Assembly: GCA_050331695.1 (NCBI GenBank)
Contig: JBHJGP010000024.1
Location: forward strand, 47,480 to 111,479
DNA from: JBHJGP01 sp050331695
GTDB lineage: Bacteria > Pseudomonadota > Alphaproteobacteria > Geminicoccales > Geminicoccaceae
DNA length: 64,000 bases
Direction: 5' to 3'
Shown: in pieces, positions 35,216 through 43,607 of the stretch
Numbering within the stretch: the stretch's first letter is position 1
Layout of the letters: each line of letters starts with the position of its first letter
Translations under genes and position numbers: made by a program
Notes under the pieces: generated by a model
What the model was told of the DNA's origin: nothing
The model's input: the letters and a program-made list of their open reading frames with translations, nothing else
Database searches by the model: none

Positions 35216-36199
35216 ATGCTCGCGTTCATCGTTCGACGTCTGGTTCAGGCGGTCATCGTGATGGCGACGGTGGCGCTGATCGCCTTCGCCCTGTTCCGCT
35301 TCGTCGGTGACCCGGTCAACAATATGCTGGGCCAGGAGGCGACGCTCGAAGACCGGGAGCGCCTGCGCGAAACCCTCGGGCTCAACGATCCGGTCCCCAT
35401 CCAATACTTCAATTTCATCGTCAACGCGGCCCAGGGCGAGTTCGGCATTTCCTACCGTCTGCGGCGGCCGGTGGCGGAGATCATCGCCGAGCGCCTGCCC
35501 GCGACCTTGGAGCTGGCCCTTACCTCCGGCATTCTCGCCTTCGTGTTCGGCGTGGGCCTGGGTGTCTATACCGCGCTCAACCGCGACAGCTGGCTTTCCA
35601 ACGCGATCATGACCGCGTCCTTGATCGGTGTTTCCCTGCCGACCTTTCTTATCGGCATTTTCTTGATCTAACTGTTCGCCGTCGAGCTCGGCTGGCTGCC
35701 ATCCTTTGGCCGGGGCGAGGTCGTGGATCTTGGCTGGTGGACCACCGGCTTTTTGACCGCCAGCGGTCTCCAATCCTTGATCATGCCGGCGCTCACGCTT
35801 GGCCTTTTTCAGATGACCTTGATCATGCGCCTGGTGAGAGCCGAGATGCTGGAGGTCTTGCGCCAGGACTACATCAAGTTCGCTCGCGCCCGCGGGCTCA
35901 GCGACCGGGCCGTGCATTTCAGCCACGCGCTCAAGAATACGCTGGTGCCGGTCATCACCATCACCGGTCTGCAGCTCGGTTCGATCATCGCCTTCGCGAT
36001 CATCACCGAGACCGTGTTCCAGTGGCCGGGCGTCGGCCTGCAGTTCATCAACGCCATCCGGTTTGTCGATATCCCGATGATGGCCGCCTATCTGATGCTG
36101 ATCGCGCTGATCTTCGTGGTGATCAATCTGATCGTCGACCTGCTCTACTATGCCGTCGATCCCAGGCTGCGGGTCGGCAAAGGAGCGGCCCATGGCTAG
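35216..36199 (+). pseudogene. Peptide-type ABC transporter permease (DppB-like), interrupted by an in-frame TAA
   Basis: The frame encodes a 327-residue permease with six membrane helices: IVRRLVQAVIVMATVALIAF, FVGDPVNNMLGQEAT, and the cytoplasmic loop DYIKFARARGLSDRAVHFSHALKNTL (the EAA site). Codon 152 (35669-35671) is TAA between GIFLI and LFAVELGWLPSFGRG, where the family usually has tyrosine (TAC/TAT to TAA is one change). The rest is intact. It overlaps the next permease by 8 bp. Its binding protein has a TAA as well. Confidence 0.86.
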
Positions 36200-37160
36200 C
36201 GAACCGGCACTCAAGGACCAGACGCTCGATCATCCTGCGGAGTTGAAGGGACGGTTGGCAAGAGCTTGGGACAGTGACCTGGCCTACCGGTTCCGCCATT
36301 CGCCGGTAACGATCGTCGCCGCCGCGGTCGCCCTCCTGATCATCGTCGCCTCGGTCCTTGCACCCCTGGTGGCGCCTCATGACCCATTCAATCCGGCGAC
36401 TTTGAACCTGATGGACGGCTTCACCCCGCCGATGGAGCCGAACGCGTTCACCGGCAACACCTACTGGCTCGGCACCGACAATCAAGGCCGCGACGTCTTC
36501 TCGGCGATCCTCTACGGCTCGCGGATCTCGCTGCTGGTGGGTTTCGCGTCCGTACTTTTCGCCGCCGTGCTCGGGGTGAGCCTAGGTCTGATCGCCGGGT
36601 TCCGGGGCGGTTGGCTCGACACGCTGATCATGCGGGTTGCCGACGTCCAGCTGAGCTTCCCCTCGATCCTCATCGCCCTTCTGATCTTCGGCGTCGCGCG
36701 CGGTTTTCTACCGCCCCAATATCACGAAACGATGGCGATCTATGTGCTGATCCTGTCGATCGGTCTCTCGGACTGGGTGCAGTATGCGAGGACGGTTCGC
36801 GGCGCCACCCTGGTCGAACGCAACAAGGAATATGTGCTGGCGGCCCGGGTCATTGGCGTTCCGCCCCGCCGGATCCTGGTCGGGCACATCCTGCCGAACG
36901 TGATGGGGCCGGTGCTGGTGATCGCCACAATCGGTCTGGCCCTGGCGATCATTGCCGAGGCGACCTTGTCCTATCTCGGGGTCGGCGTGCCGCCGACCCA
37001 GCCCTCGCTCGGCACCCTGATCCGCATCGGCCAGGACTTTTTGTTCTCTGGCGAGTGGTGGATCATCCTGTTCCCAGCGCTGACGCTTCTGGCCCTGGCG
37101 CTTTCGGTCAATCTCTTGGGTGACTGGCTCCGCGACGCGCTCAATCCCCGATTGAAGTAG
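36192..37160 (+). CDS. Peptide-type ABC transporter permease (DppC-like)
   Basis: A 322-residue second permease of the dipeptide/nickel class. It has an N-terminal cytoplasmic region, one helix at about 40-62, the family box HDPFNP and WLGTDNQGRDVFSAILYGSR, then a five-helix core with the EAA loop EYVLAARVIGVPPRRILVGHILPNV. The ATG overlaps the upstream permease by 8 bp. No ATP-binding genes follow. The next gene is on the other strand, so the system needs ATPases from elsewhere. Confidence 0.93.
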   Translation: MASEPALKDQTLDHPAELKGRLARAWDSDLAYRFRHSPVTIVAAAVALLIIVASVLAPLVAPHDPFNPATLNLMDGFTPPMEPNAFTGNTYWLGTDNQGRDVFSAILYGSRISLLVGFASVLFAAVLGVSLGLIAGFRGGWLDTLIMRVADVQLSFPSILIALLIFGVARGFLPPQYHETMAIYVLILSIGLSDWVQYARTVRGATLVERNKEYVLAARVIGVPPRRILVGHILPNVMGPVLVIATIGLALAIIAEATLSYLGVGVPPTQPSLGTLIRIGQDFLFSGEWWIILFPALTLLALALSVNLLGDWLRDALNPRLK

Positions 37161-37206
37161 CTTTGTCAGTGTGAATTCTTCGGACGTCTGGGCCCGGCAT
37201 TTGGCA

Positions 37207-38661
37207 TTAATAGGCGTTGGTGCCCTTGAGGCAGAGGAAGACGGTCCGGGCGAGGATTCGGAAATCGAAGCCCAGGGTCCAGTGGTCGATATAGTCCAAA
37301 TCGAGCTCGATCCGTCGGCGCATGTCATCGACGGTCTCGGTCTCGCCGCGGAAGCCATTGACCTGAGCCCAGCCGGTGATGCCCGGTTTCACCCGGTGGC
37401 GGCCGAGATAGCCGTCGATCAGGGCCGCGTAGTAATCGTCGTGGGCGACGGCGTGCGGACGGGGGCCGACCAGGGACATCTCACCGCGGAGCACGTTGAA
37501 GAGCTGTGGTAGCTCGTCGAGGCTGGAGCGGCGGAGGAAACGGCCAATCGGCGTGACCCGCGGATCATTGCGGGTTGCCTGCTGAACATTGTCCGATAAG
37601 CCTTCGTCGCAGCGATCGACATACATCGAGCGAAACTTCAGAACCTCGATCATCTGCTGGTTAAAGCCGTAGCGCTGCTGGCGGAACAGAACTGGGCCCT
37701 TCGAGGTCAGGCGCACGGCAAGCGCGATGATAGCCATGATCGGCGACAGAAGAATGAGCGCGATCATCGCCAGGCAACGGTCGGCGAGACCCTTGAGAAG
37801 CGTCTGCCAACTGTCGAGCGGCCTTTCCAGCAAGGTGACGTGCGGCGTGTCGCCAAACTGTGTAACGCCGAGGATCGGCAGGCCGAAGGGCACCGGCGTC
37901 AGGGCGACGCTGACCTCCACGGAGAAGCGGCGAAGCGCTTTGACGATCGGCGCCACGGCCCAGTGAGCCTCGCGCGGCAGAGCGATCGCGACATGGTCGA
38001 CATTGCGACCGGTCAAGACCGATGTCAGGACCGAGCGCAGCTCGTCGGCGATATCGTTGTCGGATCCGGCTTCCAGGGACGCCGACAGGTCGACATAGCC
38101 GATCACCCGCGTCGGCGCGTCTTGGCCGGAAAGCTCGGCGCGATGGGCATCGCCTTCAGTGCCGGCGCCGATCACCAGCACGTCATAGGAGAGTTCGCCC
38201 GCATGCCAGGCGGACCGGATCCAGCCGCGAAGAACGCAGCGTGTGGCGATGATCATCACAGCGCCGCTGACGAACCATGCCGACACCCACAGGCGTGACA
38301 TGGCATCCACGCCCTTCAGCATGAACATGACAACGACGACGCCGGCAAGCGTCACGCCCAGCGCGGCGGAGACCCTTAGCAACTGATAGGTGAGTTGGGC
38401 GTAACGTTCGCGGTCGTAGGTGCCGAACAAGGGGAAGACGAACAGGCTGATCAGGAGCGCCATCGCCATCGGCAGGACGGTCGTGTCAGCGATCAAAAAA
38501 ACCTTCGGCAAGGCCGCGACGGAGATTAGTCCGGAGACGGCGATCAGTAAGAAATCGACGAAGCGCAGGCCCGCGTCGATCAGTTGGGGCGTCATCAACA
38601 GGTTGGCGCGCAAGGATCTTCTGTTCTCGCGGACGGGCAAGACGACTTGCGTGGCGCTCAT
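37207..38661 (-). CDS. Undecaprenyl-phosphate glucose/galactose phosphotransferase
   Basis: A polyisoprenyl-phosphate hexose-1-phosphate transferase that starts capsule or exopolysaccharide units by loading a sugar phosphate onto undecaprenyl phosphate. The 484 residues show four N-terminal helices (about 30-130), a Rossmann-like middle region, another helix, then the catalytic part: LKFRSMYVDRCDEGL, IGRFLRRSSLDELPQLFNVL, GEMSLVGPRPHA and RHRVKPGITGWAQVNGFRGET. The exact sugar is not readable. It ends the minus-strand polysaccharide cluster. Confidence 0.93.
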   Translation of the reverse strand: MSATQVVLPVRENRRSLRANLLMTPQLIDAGLRFVDFLLIAVSGLISVAALPKVFLIADTTVLPMAMALLISLFVFPLFGTYDRERYAQLTYQLLRVSAALGVTLAGVVVVMFMLKGVDAMSRLWVSAWFVSGAVMIIATRCVLRGWIRSAWHAGELSYDVLVIGAGTEGDAHRAELSGQDAPTRVIGYVDLSASLEAGSDNDIADELRSVLTSVLTGRNVDHVAIALPREAHWAVAPIVKALRRFSVEVSVALTPVPFGLPILGVTQFGDTPHVTLLERPLDSWQTLLKGLADRCLAMIALILLSPIMAIIALAVRLTSKGPVLFRQQRYGFNQQMIEVLKFRSMYVDRCDEGLSDNVQQATRNDPRVTPIGRFLRRSSLDELPQLFNVLRGEMSLVGPRPHAVAHDDYYAALIDGYLGRHRVKPGITGWAQVNGFRGETETVDDMRRRIELDLDYIDHWTLGFDFRILARTVFLCLKGTNAY

Positions 38662-39212
38662 TCGTGCGGGTCTCCGTTCCCGTGGAGCCGGTTGTCAGCG
38701 ATCGCCCCAAGAGCGGTCGCCCAGCCGAACTCCTCATCCCAACTCTTGTTTGTTCTCAACAAGTGTCCGTCGGTGAATTTCGGTCACCGTCTTCGTGTCA
38801 CGCAGACCTTGGACGATGCGTCTCTCTATCAACGCCTTTTGCGTCCGAAAGGTGCCATGGCGAATGGGACAAAACCATGACGGCAACCGCAGTGATCTTC
38901 TTTCAACGACACTGGGATGATGCCCGGATATCCGGGAAATCGCAACAACCCAGGATTGGTTAAGAATGCGTTTAGATATGCTTTTCAACGATTAACCATC
39001 TTTCTCTCATCCAAATTTGTGCTGTTGAAGAGCGAACGTCCCTAATGGAACCCACGGTCAAAGCGGATTCCTTGCCGATTGATCACCGAAGCGCGAGCGC
39101 CAGACCATCAACCGTGGAGCGAGAGCTCCAGATCGTCGGCATTTTTGCCAATCGGCGATAAAGCCGGGCGTTTGGCTCGGCCAGTTGTTCCATCGAAGCG
39201 CGATCGTAGCGG
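38662..39212. other. Intergenic region upstream of the phosphotransferase gene
   Basis: These 551 bases hold no supported gene. They include an AT-richer part (about 38935-39030) with TTAAGAATGCGTTTA (38960-38974), one mismatch from the CtrA-type TTAA-N7-TTAA, and a separate TTAACC at 38992. This is the likely promoter area for the phosphotransferase. The short frames here lack family features. Confidence 0.4.
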
Positions 39213-40499
39213 TCATCGGACCAGTTCGAGATCAGCGGTTTCGATACCGAATTGCGGCGTTCTGTCGCCGATGAAACGGGTTGGTTCGCTGAGTGCCACG
39301 GCCTCGTAAGCCGCGAGCAGCTTCGGCCGCTGGTGATCCCAAGCCAGTTCATTGAGCACCCGGGCGCGGCCGAGAGCCCCCATACGCGCGCGCTGATCCG
39401 GGTCGTCCAGAAGCATCATGATCTTCGCAGCCAGGTCTCGCTCATCATTCGGTCTTGCGTAAAGGGACGACTCACCCGCCGAAAAGCGTCCCTCGACCGT
39501 CTCGAATTGAACCATCGCCTTGCCCAAGGCCATGTATTCGAGGATCTTGTTCATGGTCGATTTGTCGTTCATCGGGTTGACTTCATCCGGATTGACGCAG
39601 ACGTCTGCGGTACAGAGCGCCTCCACCAGATCGTGATCCGATACCCGTCCGGTGAAGGTGACGTGATCGTCGAGGCCCAAGGTCCGCGCCATCTGCGCCA
39701 AGGCATCGCGTTCCGGTCCGCCGCCAACAAGGGTGAGATGGACGTCGCGGCGTCCTCTTTCGTGGACGATCTCAGCCATCGCCCGGAGCAGGTAATCGAT
39801 GCCTTCCTGCTTACCCATGACGCCGAGATAACCGATCATCAGATCCTTGCCGGCCTTCCAGCGCGGGTTCGCCGGCACTGGCTGGAAGCGTTCGATCTCC
39901 GGACCCGAACGGACGACGAACACCCGGTCGGCGGGAACCTTGCCCCGCTCCATGGCGATCTGCTTGTAGGATTGATTGGTGGCGATCGAGATATCGGCGG
40001 CGCGGAAGGTCCAGCGTTCGAACGCTGCCAACAGGCGGTAGCAAAAGCCCTTTTTTCCAAACTTCGCCAGGAACAGTTCGGGGCAAAGATCGTGGTGGTC
40101 GAAGACGAACTTGGTGCCGAACAGAAACTTGAAGAGGTGCGCCAGGAGAAAGATTGTGTCGGGCGGATTACAGGCCTGGATCACGTCGAAGCCATGGCTC
40201 CACTTGACCCTGGTCGCCAAGACAAGCTGCCAGAACAGCGCCATCGTGTATTCGAGCGGATAGTCCCGAGCGCTACGCGCTTCAAAGGGAAGCGGGTGGC
40301 GGTAGATCCTGACACCTTCCAAAATCTCGAAGGCCGCTTGCGACGTGTCGGCTTTGGGACAGATGACCGTGACCTCATGCCCGGCCGCGGTCAGGGTTCG
40401 CGCCTCGTTCCATACCCTACGGTCGAATGGAACGGATAAATTTTCAACTATTACGAGAATTCGGAGGCGCGAAAACGCTCCATGCTGTCTTCCAAGCAT
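39213..40499 (-). CDS. Glycosyltransferase family 4 protein
   Basis: A 428-residue GT-B fold transferase. The N-terminal part starts RILVIVENLSVPFDRRVWNE, typical of the exopolysaccharide GT4 group. The C-terminal donor site contains IGYLGVMGKQEGIDYLLRAM, FTGRVSDHDLVEAL and the NDKSTMNKILEYMALGKAMV stretch with the EX7E-type acceptor residues. It adds a sugar during assembly of the surface polysaccharide. Donor and linkage are unknown. Confidence 0.92.
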   Translation of the reverse strand: MLGRQHGAFSRLRILVIVENLSVPFDRRVWNEARTLTAAGHEVTVICPKADTSQAAFEILEGVRIYRHPLPFEARSARDYPLEYTMALFWQLVLATRVKWSHGFDVIQACNPPDTIFLLAHLFKFLFGTKFVFDHHDLCPELFLAKFGKKGFCYRLLAAFERWTFRAADISIATNQSYKQIAMERGKVPADRVFVVRSGPEIERFQPVPANPRWKAGKDLMIGYLGVMGKQEGIDYLLRAMAEIVHERGRRDVHLTLVGGGPERDALAQMARTLGLDDHVTFTGRVSDHDLVEALCTADVCVNPDEVNPMNDKSTMNKILEYMALGKAMVQFETVEGRFSAGESSLYARPNDERDLAAKIMMLLDDPDQRARMGALGRARVLNELAWDHQRPKLLAAYEAVALSEPTRFIGDRTPQFGIETADLELVR

Positions 40500-40520
40500 C
40501 GACCAGGCCTTTCACACAAG

Positions 40521-40579
40521 CTCTCCGCAAACGGAGAGAGGACAAAGAGTACGCGGTTGCCGCCCGCTAAGCGGGCGGC
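40521..40579 (-). terminator. Two adjacent hairpins between cysNC and the GT4 gene
   Basis: CTCTCCG (40521-40527) pairs with CGGAGAG (40532-40538) over a 4-base loop. GCCGCCCGC (40559-40567) pairs with GCGGGCGGC (40571-40579) over TAA. Both are perfect. They lie 10-70 bases past the end of cysNC on its strand, so they probably end that transcript. No long T run follows. Confidence 0.5.
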
Positions 40580-40589
40580 GGGTTAGGGG

Positions 40590-42464
40590 TTAAGTCAGCG
40601 CGAAATTCCGCGCGACGTAGCCGACCAGTTGTTCCGTCGCCTCGTCGACGGCTAGGGTCGAGGTATCAACGACCAAATCCGGCGTTTCAGGGGCTTCGTA
40701 AGGGCTGTCGATGCCGGTGAAATCGCTGATCTCGCCGGCGCGGGCGCGTTTGTAGAGGCCTTTCGGGTCGCGCTCCTCACAGACTTCCAAAGATGCCTGG
40801 ACATAGACCTCGTGGAAGCGTTCACCGGCGGCGGCCCGGGCCCGCTCCCGGTCGCTTCGATAGGGCGAGATGAACGAGCTCAGCACGATGAAGCCAGCGT
40901 CGGCGAATAGCGCTGCGACCTCGCCCACCCGGCGGATATTCTCGGCGCGGTCTTCCGGCGAGAAGCCGAGATTGGCGTTGAGCCCGGTCCGAACATTGTC
41001 ACCGTCGAGAACGTAAACCTGATAGCCCTTGGCGAAGAGCTCGGCCTCGACCGCTAGGGCGAGGGGCGACTTGCCCGCGCCGGAAAGCCCGGTGAGCCAG
41101 AGCACGGCGCCGCTATGGCCGTTTCGGCCCTCGCGCGCCTCCTTGCTCACCGCGTGGCCGACCGAGGTGATGTTGGTCGACCGGACGGTGATCAGATCGC
41201 GCTGGTCGGGATAACCCTCCATCGAGATCTGGCCGCCCGCCACCGGCAGATAATTGTCGACCAAAACGAAACGGCCGGTGCTGGGATTGGTGCTGTGCTC
41301 GTCGACCGCCAGCATCCGCCGGGCGCGCAGGATGACCTCGCCGACGGCATTCTTCTCGATCTGCTCCGAGCCGCCGGCACTGAGCGACGACGTGTCGATC
41401 GCCCGCTCGATCCGCTCCACCGTAACCGGACATTCGAGTGTCCCGTGCTTGAGCGTGTACTGGCCGCCGGGAACGAGAGGCTGCTGACCCAGCCAGAACA
41501 GCTTGCCGCGGAACACGCTGCTTTCGATCGGCGCGTTCTCGACATGGCTCATGATCTCGCCGCGCTCGACGAAAATCTGCTGTTCCAGGGTGATCCCGAC
41601 ACTGTCGCCGGCGCTGGCCTCGGTCGGTGCTTCCGCGACGTTCCAAGCCTCGATCGACCGGACGACGGCGGTTTTGTTCGACGGCGAGAACATCACCTCG
41701 TCGCCGGCCCGGATCGTGCCGGAATCGATGCGGCCGGCGATGATGCGCCGTTGATCGAACTTGTAGACGTCTTGAACCGGCATTCTCAGGGTTTTTTCCG
41801 CCGGCCGCGCGCTCGGCTGGAACATGTCCAATGCCTGCAGCACGCTCGGGCCCTGGTACCAGGACATCTTGCTGCTGTGGCTGGCGATATTGTCGCCTTC
41901 GCGGGCGCTGATCGGAATGAACGCCGAAGGCGTTACCCCGAGGTCGGCCAGATAGGCGCGGTAGGTTTCCGCGACCTCGCCGAACCGGCTCGCGTCGTAG
42001 CCGACCAGATCCATCTTATTGACCAGGACCGCGACCTGACTGACCCCCAGGAGAGACAGGAGGTAGCCATGGCGGCGCGATTGCTCCTTAACGCCCTCGT
42101 CGACGTCGATCAGCAACAGCGCGGCTTCGCTCGAGGCGGCACCGGTCACCATGTTCTTGAGGAACTCGACATGGCCCGGGGCATCGATGATGACGTAGCC
42201 CCGCTTGTCGGTCCGGAAACGGATCTGGGATGTGTCGACTGTGATCCCCTGATCCCGCTCCGCCTGCATCGCGTCCATCAAGAACGCCCACTCGAACGGC
42301 ATGCCGCGCCGCTCGCACATGGCCTTGATCGCTTCCATCTTGCCGTCGGGCAGGGAATTGGTGTCGTGGAACAAACGGCCGATCAGGGTCGATTTGCCGT
42401 GATCCACATGGCCGACGATGACGATCTTGAGGGTTTCGTCCGTTCTCATGGGCTCGCTCCTCAA
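40590..42464 (-). CDS. cysNC: Bifunctional sulfate adenylyltransferase subunit 1 / adenylylsulfate kinase
   Basis: CysN (GTPase subunit) drives the formation of adenylyl sulfate, and the fused CysC phosphorylates it to PAPS. The 624 residues split at about 440. The GTPase half has GHVDHGKST (18-26), DAPGH and NKMD. The kinase half has LDGDNVRTGLNANLGFSPED, FISPYRSDRE and DPKGLYKRARAGEI. The P-loop is GLSGAGKSP (459-467), whereas CysC proteins have KST. The proline in place of threonine is unusual and could be a base error (codon CCC at 41064-41066). It overlaps cysD by 4 bp. Confidence 0.96.
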   Translation of the reverse strand: MRSEPMRTDETLKIVIVGHVDHGKSTLIGRLFHDTNSLPDGKMEAIKAMCERRGMPFEWAFLMDAMQAERDQGITVDTSQIRFRTDKRGYVIIDAPGHVEFLKNMVTGAASSEAALLLIDVDEGVKEQSRRHGYLLSLLGVSQVAVLVNKMDLVGYDASRFGEVAETYRAYLADLGVTPSAFIPISAREGDNIASHSSKMSWYQGPSVLQALDMFQPSARPAEKTLRMPVQDVYKFDQRRIIAGRIDSGTIRAGDEVMFSPSNKTAVVRSIEAWNVAEAPTEASAGDSVGITLEQQIFVERGEIMSHVENAPIESSVFRGKLFWLGQQPLVPGGQYTLKHGTLECPVTVERIERAIDTSSLSAGGSEQIEKNAVGEVILRARRMLAVDEHSTNPSTGRFVLVDNYLPVAGGQISMEGYPDQRDLITVRSTNITSVGHAVSKEAREGRNGHSGAVLWLTGLSGAGKSPLALAVEAELFAKGYQVYVLDGDNVRTGLNANLGFSPEDRAENIRRVGEVAALFADAGFIVLSSFISPYRSDRERARAAAGERFHEVYVQASLEVCEERDPKGLYKRARAGEISDFTGIDSPYEAPETPDLVVDTSTLAVDEATEQLVGYVARNFALT

Positions 42465-43255
42465 AGATAGCCGTCGGCGCGCAGACGCTCGAACGCGTCT
42501 TCGGCCTCATGGTCCATGGCGCGCCCGGACCGTTCGGCCACCTTCGTGGTTTCCAACTCGGTGATGATCCTATCGATCGAATCGGCTTCGCTCGGCACCG
42601 GGCTGGTGATGTCCTGATCGCCCAATGAGCGGTAGCGCTTGCCGTCCTTCGCCAGGTACAGATCGATGATCGGAATGGATTCGCGATTGGTGTAGCGCCA
42701 GATATCCGCCTCGGTCCAATGCAGGAGCGGGTGGATGCGGACGTGAACGCCGGGCGGGAAAGTCGTCATGTATTGATTGAAGAACTCGGGCGGCTGGTTC
42801 TTCAGATCCCAATTGCCGGTCTCGTCCCGCGGGCTGAAATAGCGCTCCTTGGCCCGAAGCGCCTCCTCATCGCGGCGAATTCCGGCAACCAGGCCGCGGA
42901 AGCCGTGTTTCTTCACGGCGGCCTTGAGCCCGTAGGTCTTACGCGCGGCCGAGCGGGCGGCGGGCGGCAGGCTCTGATCCATCTCGTCGACCGGCGGACA
43001 ATATTCGACCAGGAGCTTCAGATTCCACTCCTTGGCGTAGCGCTCGCGAAAAGCGTACATCTCCGGAAACTTCTTCTCGGTGTCGACGTGCATCACCGGG
43101 AATGGAACATGGCCGAGAAAGGCCTTTCGGCACAACCAGAGGACGACGTTGCTGTCTTTGCCGAGCGACCAGAGGACCGCGATATTGTCGAGTTTGGCGT
43201 ATGCTTCGCGGAGTACGTAGACGCTTTCTGCTTCAAGGTCGTCGAGATAGGACAT
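42461..43255 (-). CDS. cysD: Sulfate adenylyltransferase subunit 2
   Basis: CysD is the catalytic ATP pyrophosphatase-type subunit of ATP sulfurylase and works with CysN. Motifs are LWSLGKDSNVVLWL (PP-loop), HVDTEKKFPEMYAFR, FRGLVAGIRRDEEALRAKER and HPLLHWTEADIWRYTNRE. The ATG at 43255 is chosen because the protein starts as in the family (SYLDDLEAE). An in-frame upstream codon would add five residues. The stop overlaps cysNC by 4 bp. The position inside a polysaccharide locus hints at supply of PAPS for sulfated sugar. Confidence 0.96.
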   Translation of the reverse strand: MSYLDDLEAESVYVLREAYAKLDNIAVLWSLGKDSNVVLWLCRKAFLGHVPFPVMHVDTEKKFPEMYAFRERYAKEWNLKLLVEYCPPVDEMDQSLPPAARSAARKTYGLKAAVKKHGFRGLVAGIRRDEEALRAKERYFSPRDETGNWDLKNQPPEFFNQYMTTFPPGVHVRIHPLLHWTEADIWRYTNRESIPIIDLYLAKDGKRYRSLGDQDITSPVPSEADSIDRIITELETTKVAERSGRAMDHEAEDAFERLRADGYL

Positions 43256-43607
43256 TAGCGGCGGATCCAAAATGTTTGGCGACTTGGAGGTTGTGATCGG
43301 GTCAGCGCGATCGCCCGCTGAAGACGGGAGTTTCGGAAATCGCGACCGAGGTTGGCCATTCGGGTCTTACCATCTTCGCTGCACTGCACAATAGCTGTGG
43401 CGATCTGGCTGACGCTCGCGGTCGCGTTCCTGCTGCTCTCGCATCCATTGCGGTAAATCAGGGCTTCTATAGCAGAGTTCACGGTCGGGTCAGCGATATC
43501 ATTCTACGCAACCAAAGGGCGAATGCACGGACGTACGACGCCCTCATTGCGTTAGTCCTACTGGACGCCCCGACCGTTCGCTGCCGTCCACCCCGGACCC
43601 GTGCCCA
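43256..43607. other. Intergenic region upstream of cysD
   Basis: These 352 bases hold the presumed cysD promoter and the space after the O-antigen ligase-like gene. I see no tRNA, strong hairpin or convincing gene. The short frame at 43255-43482 on the minus strand has no family features. Confidence 0.4.

Noticed and set aside
11192..36199. Reassigned stop codons or suppressor-based read-through
   Set aside because: TAG and TAA are both used as plain terminal stops by many intact genes here (TAG for ivd, lipB, livH, livK, the first TTC38 gene and map; TAA for psuG, the pentapeptide-repeat gene and the OmpA-like gene). A general recoding would extend those proteins.
38734..38988. 84-codon minus-strand frame before the sugar-phosphate transferase gene
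   Set aside because: No family features, and it spans the likely promoter region.
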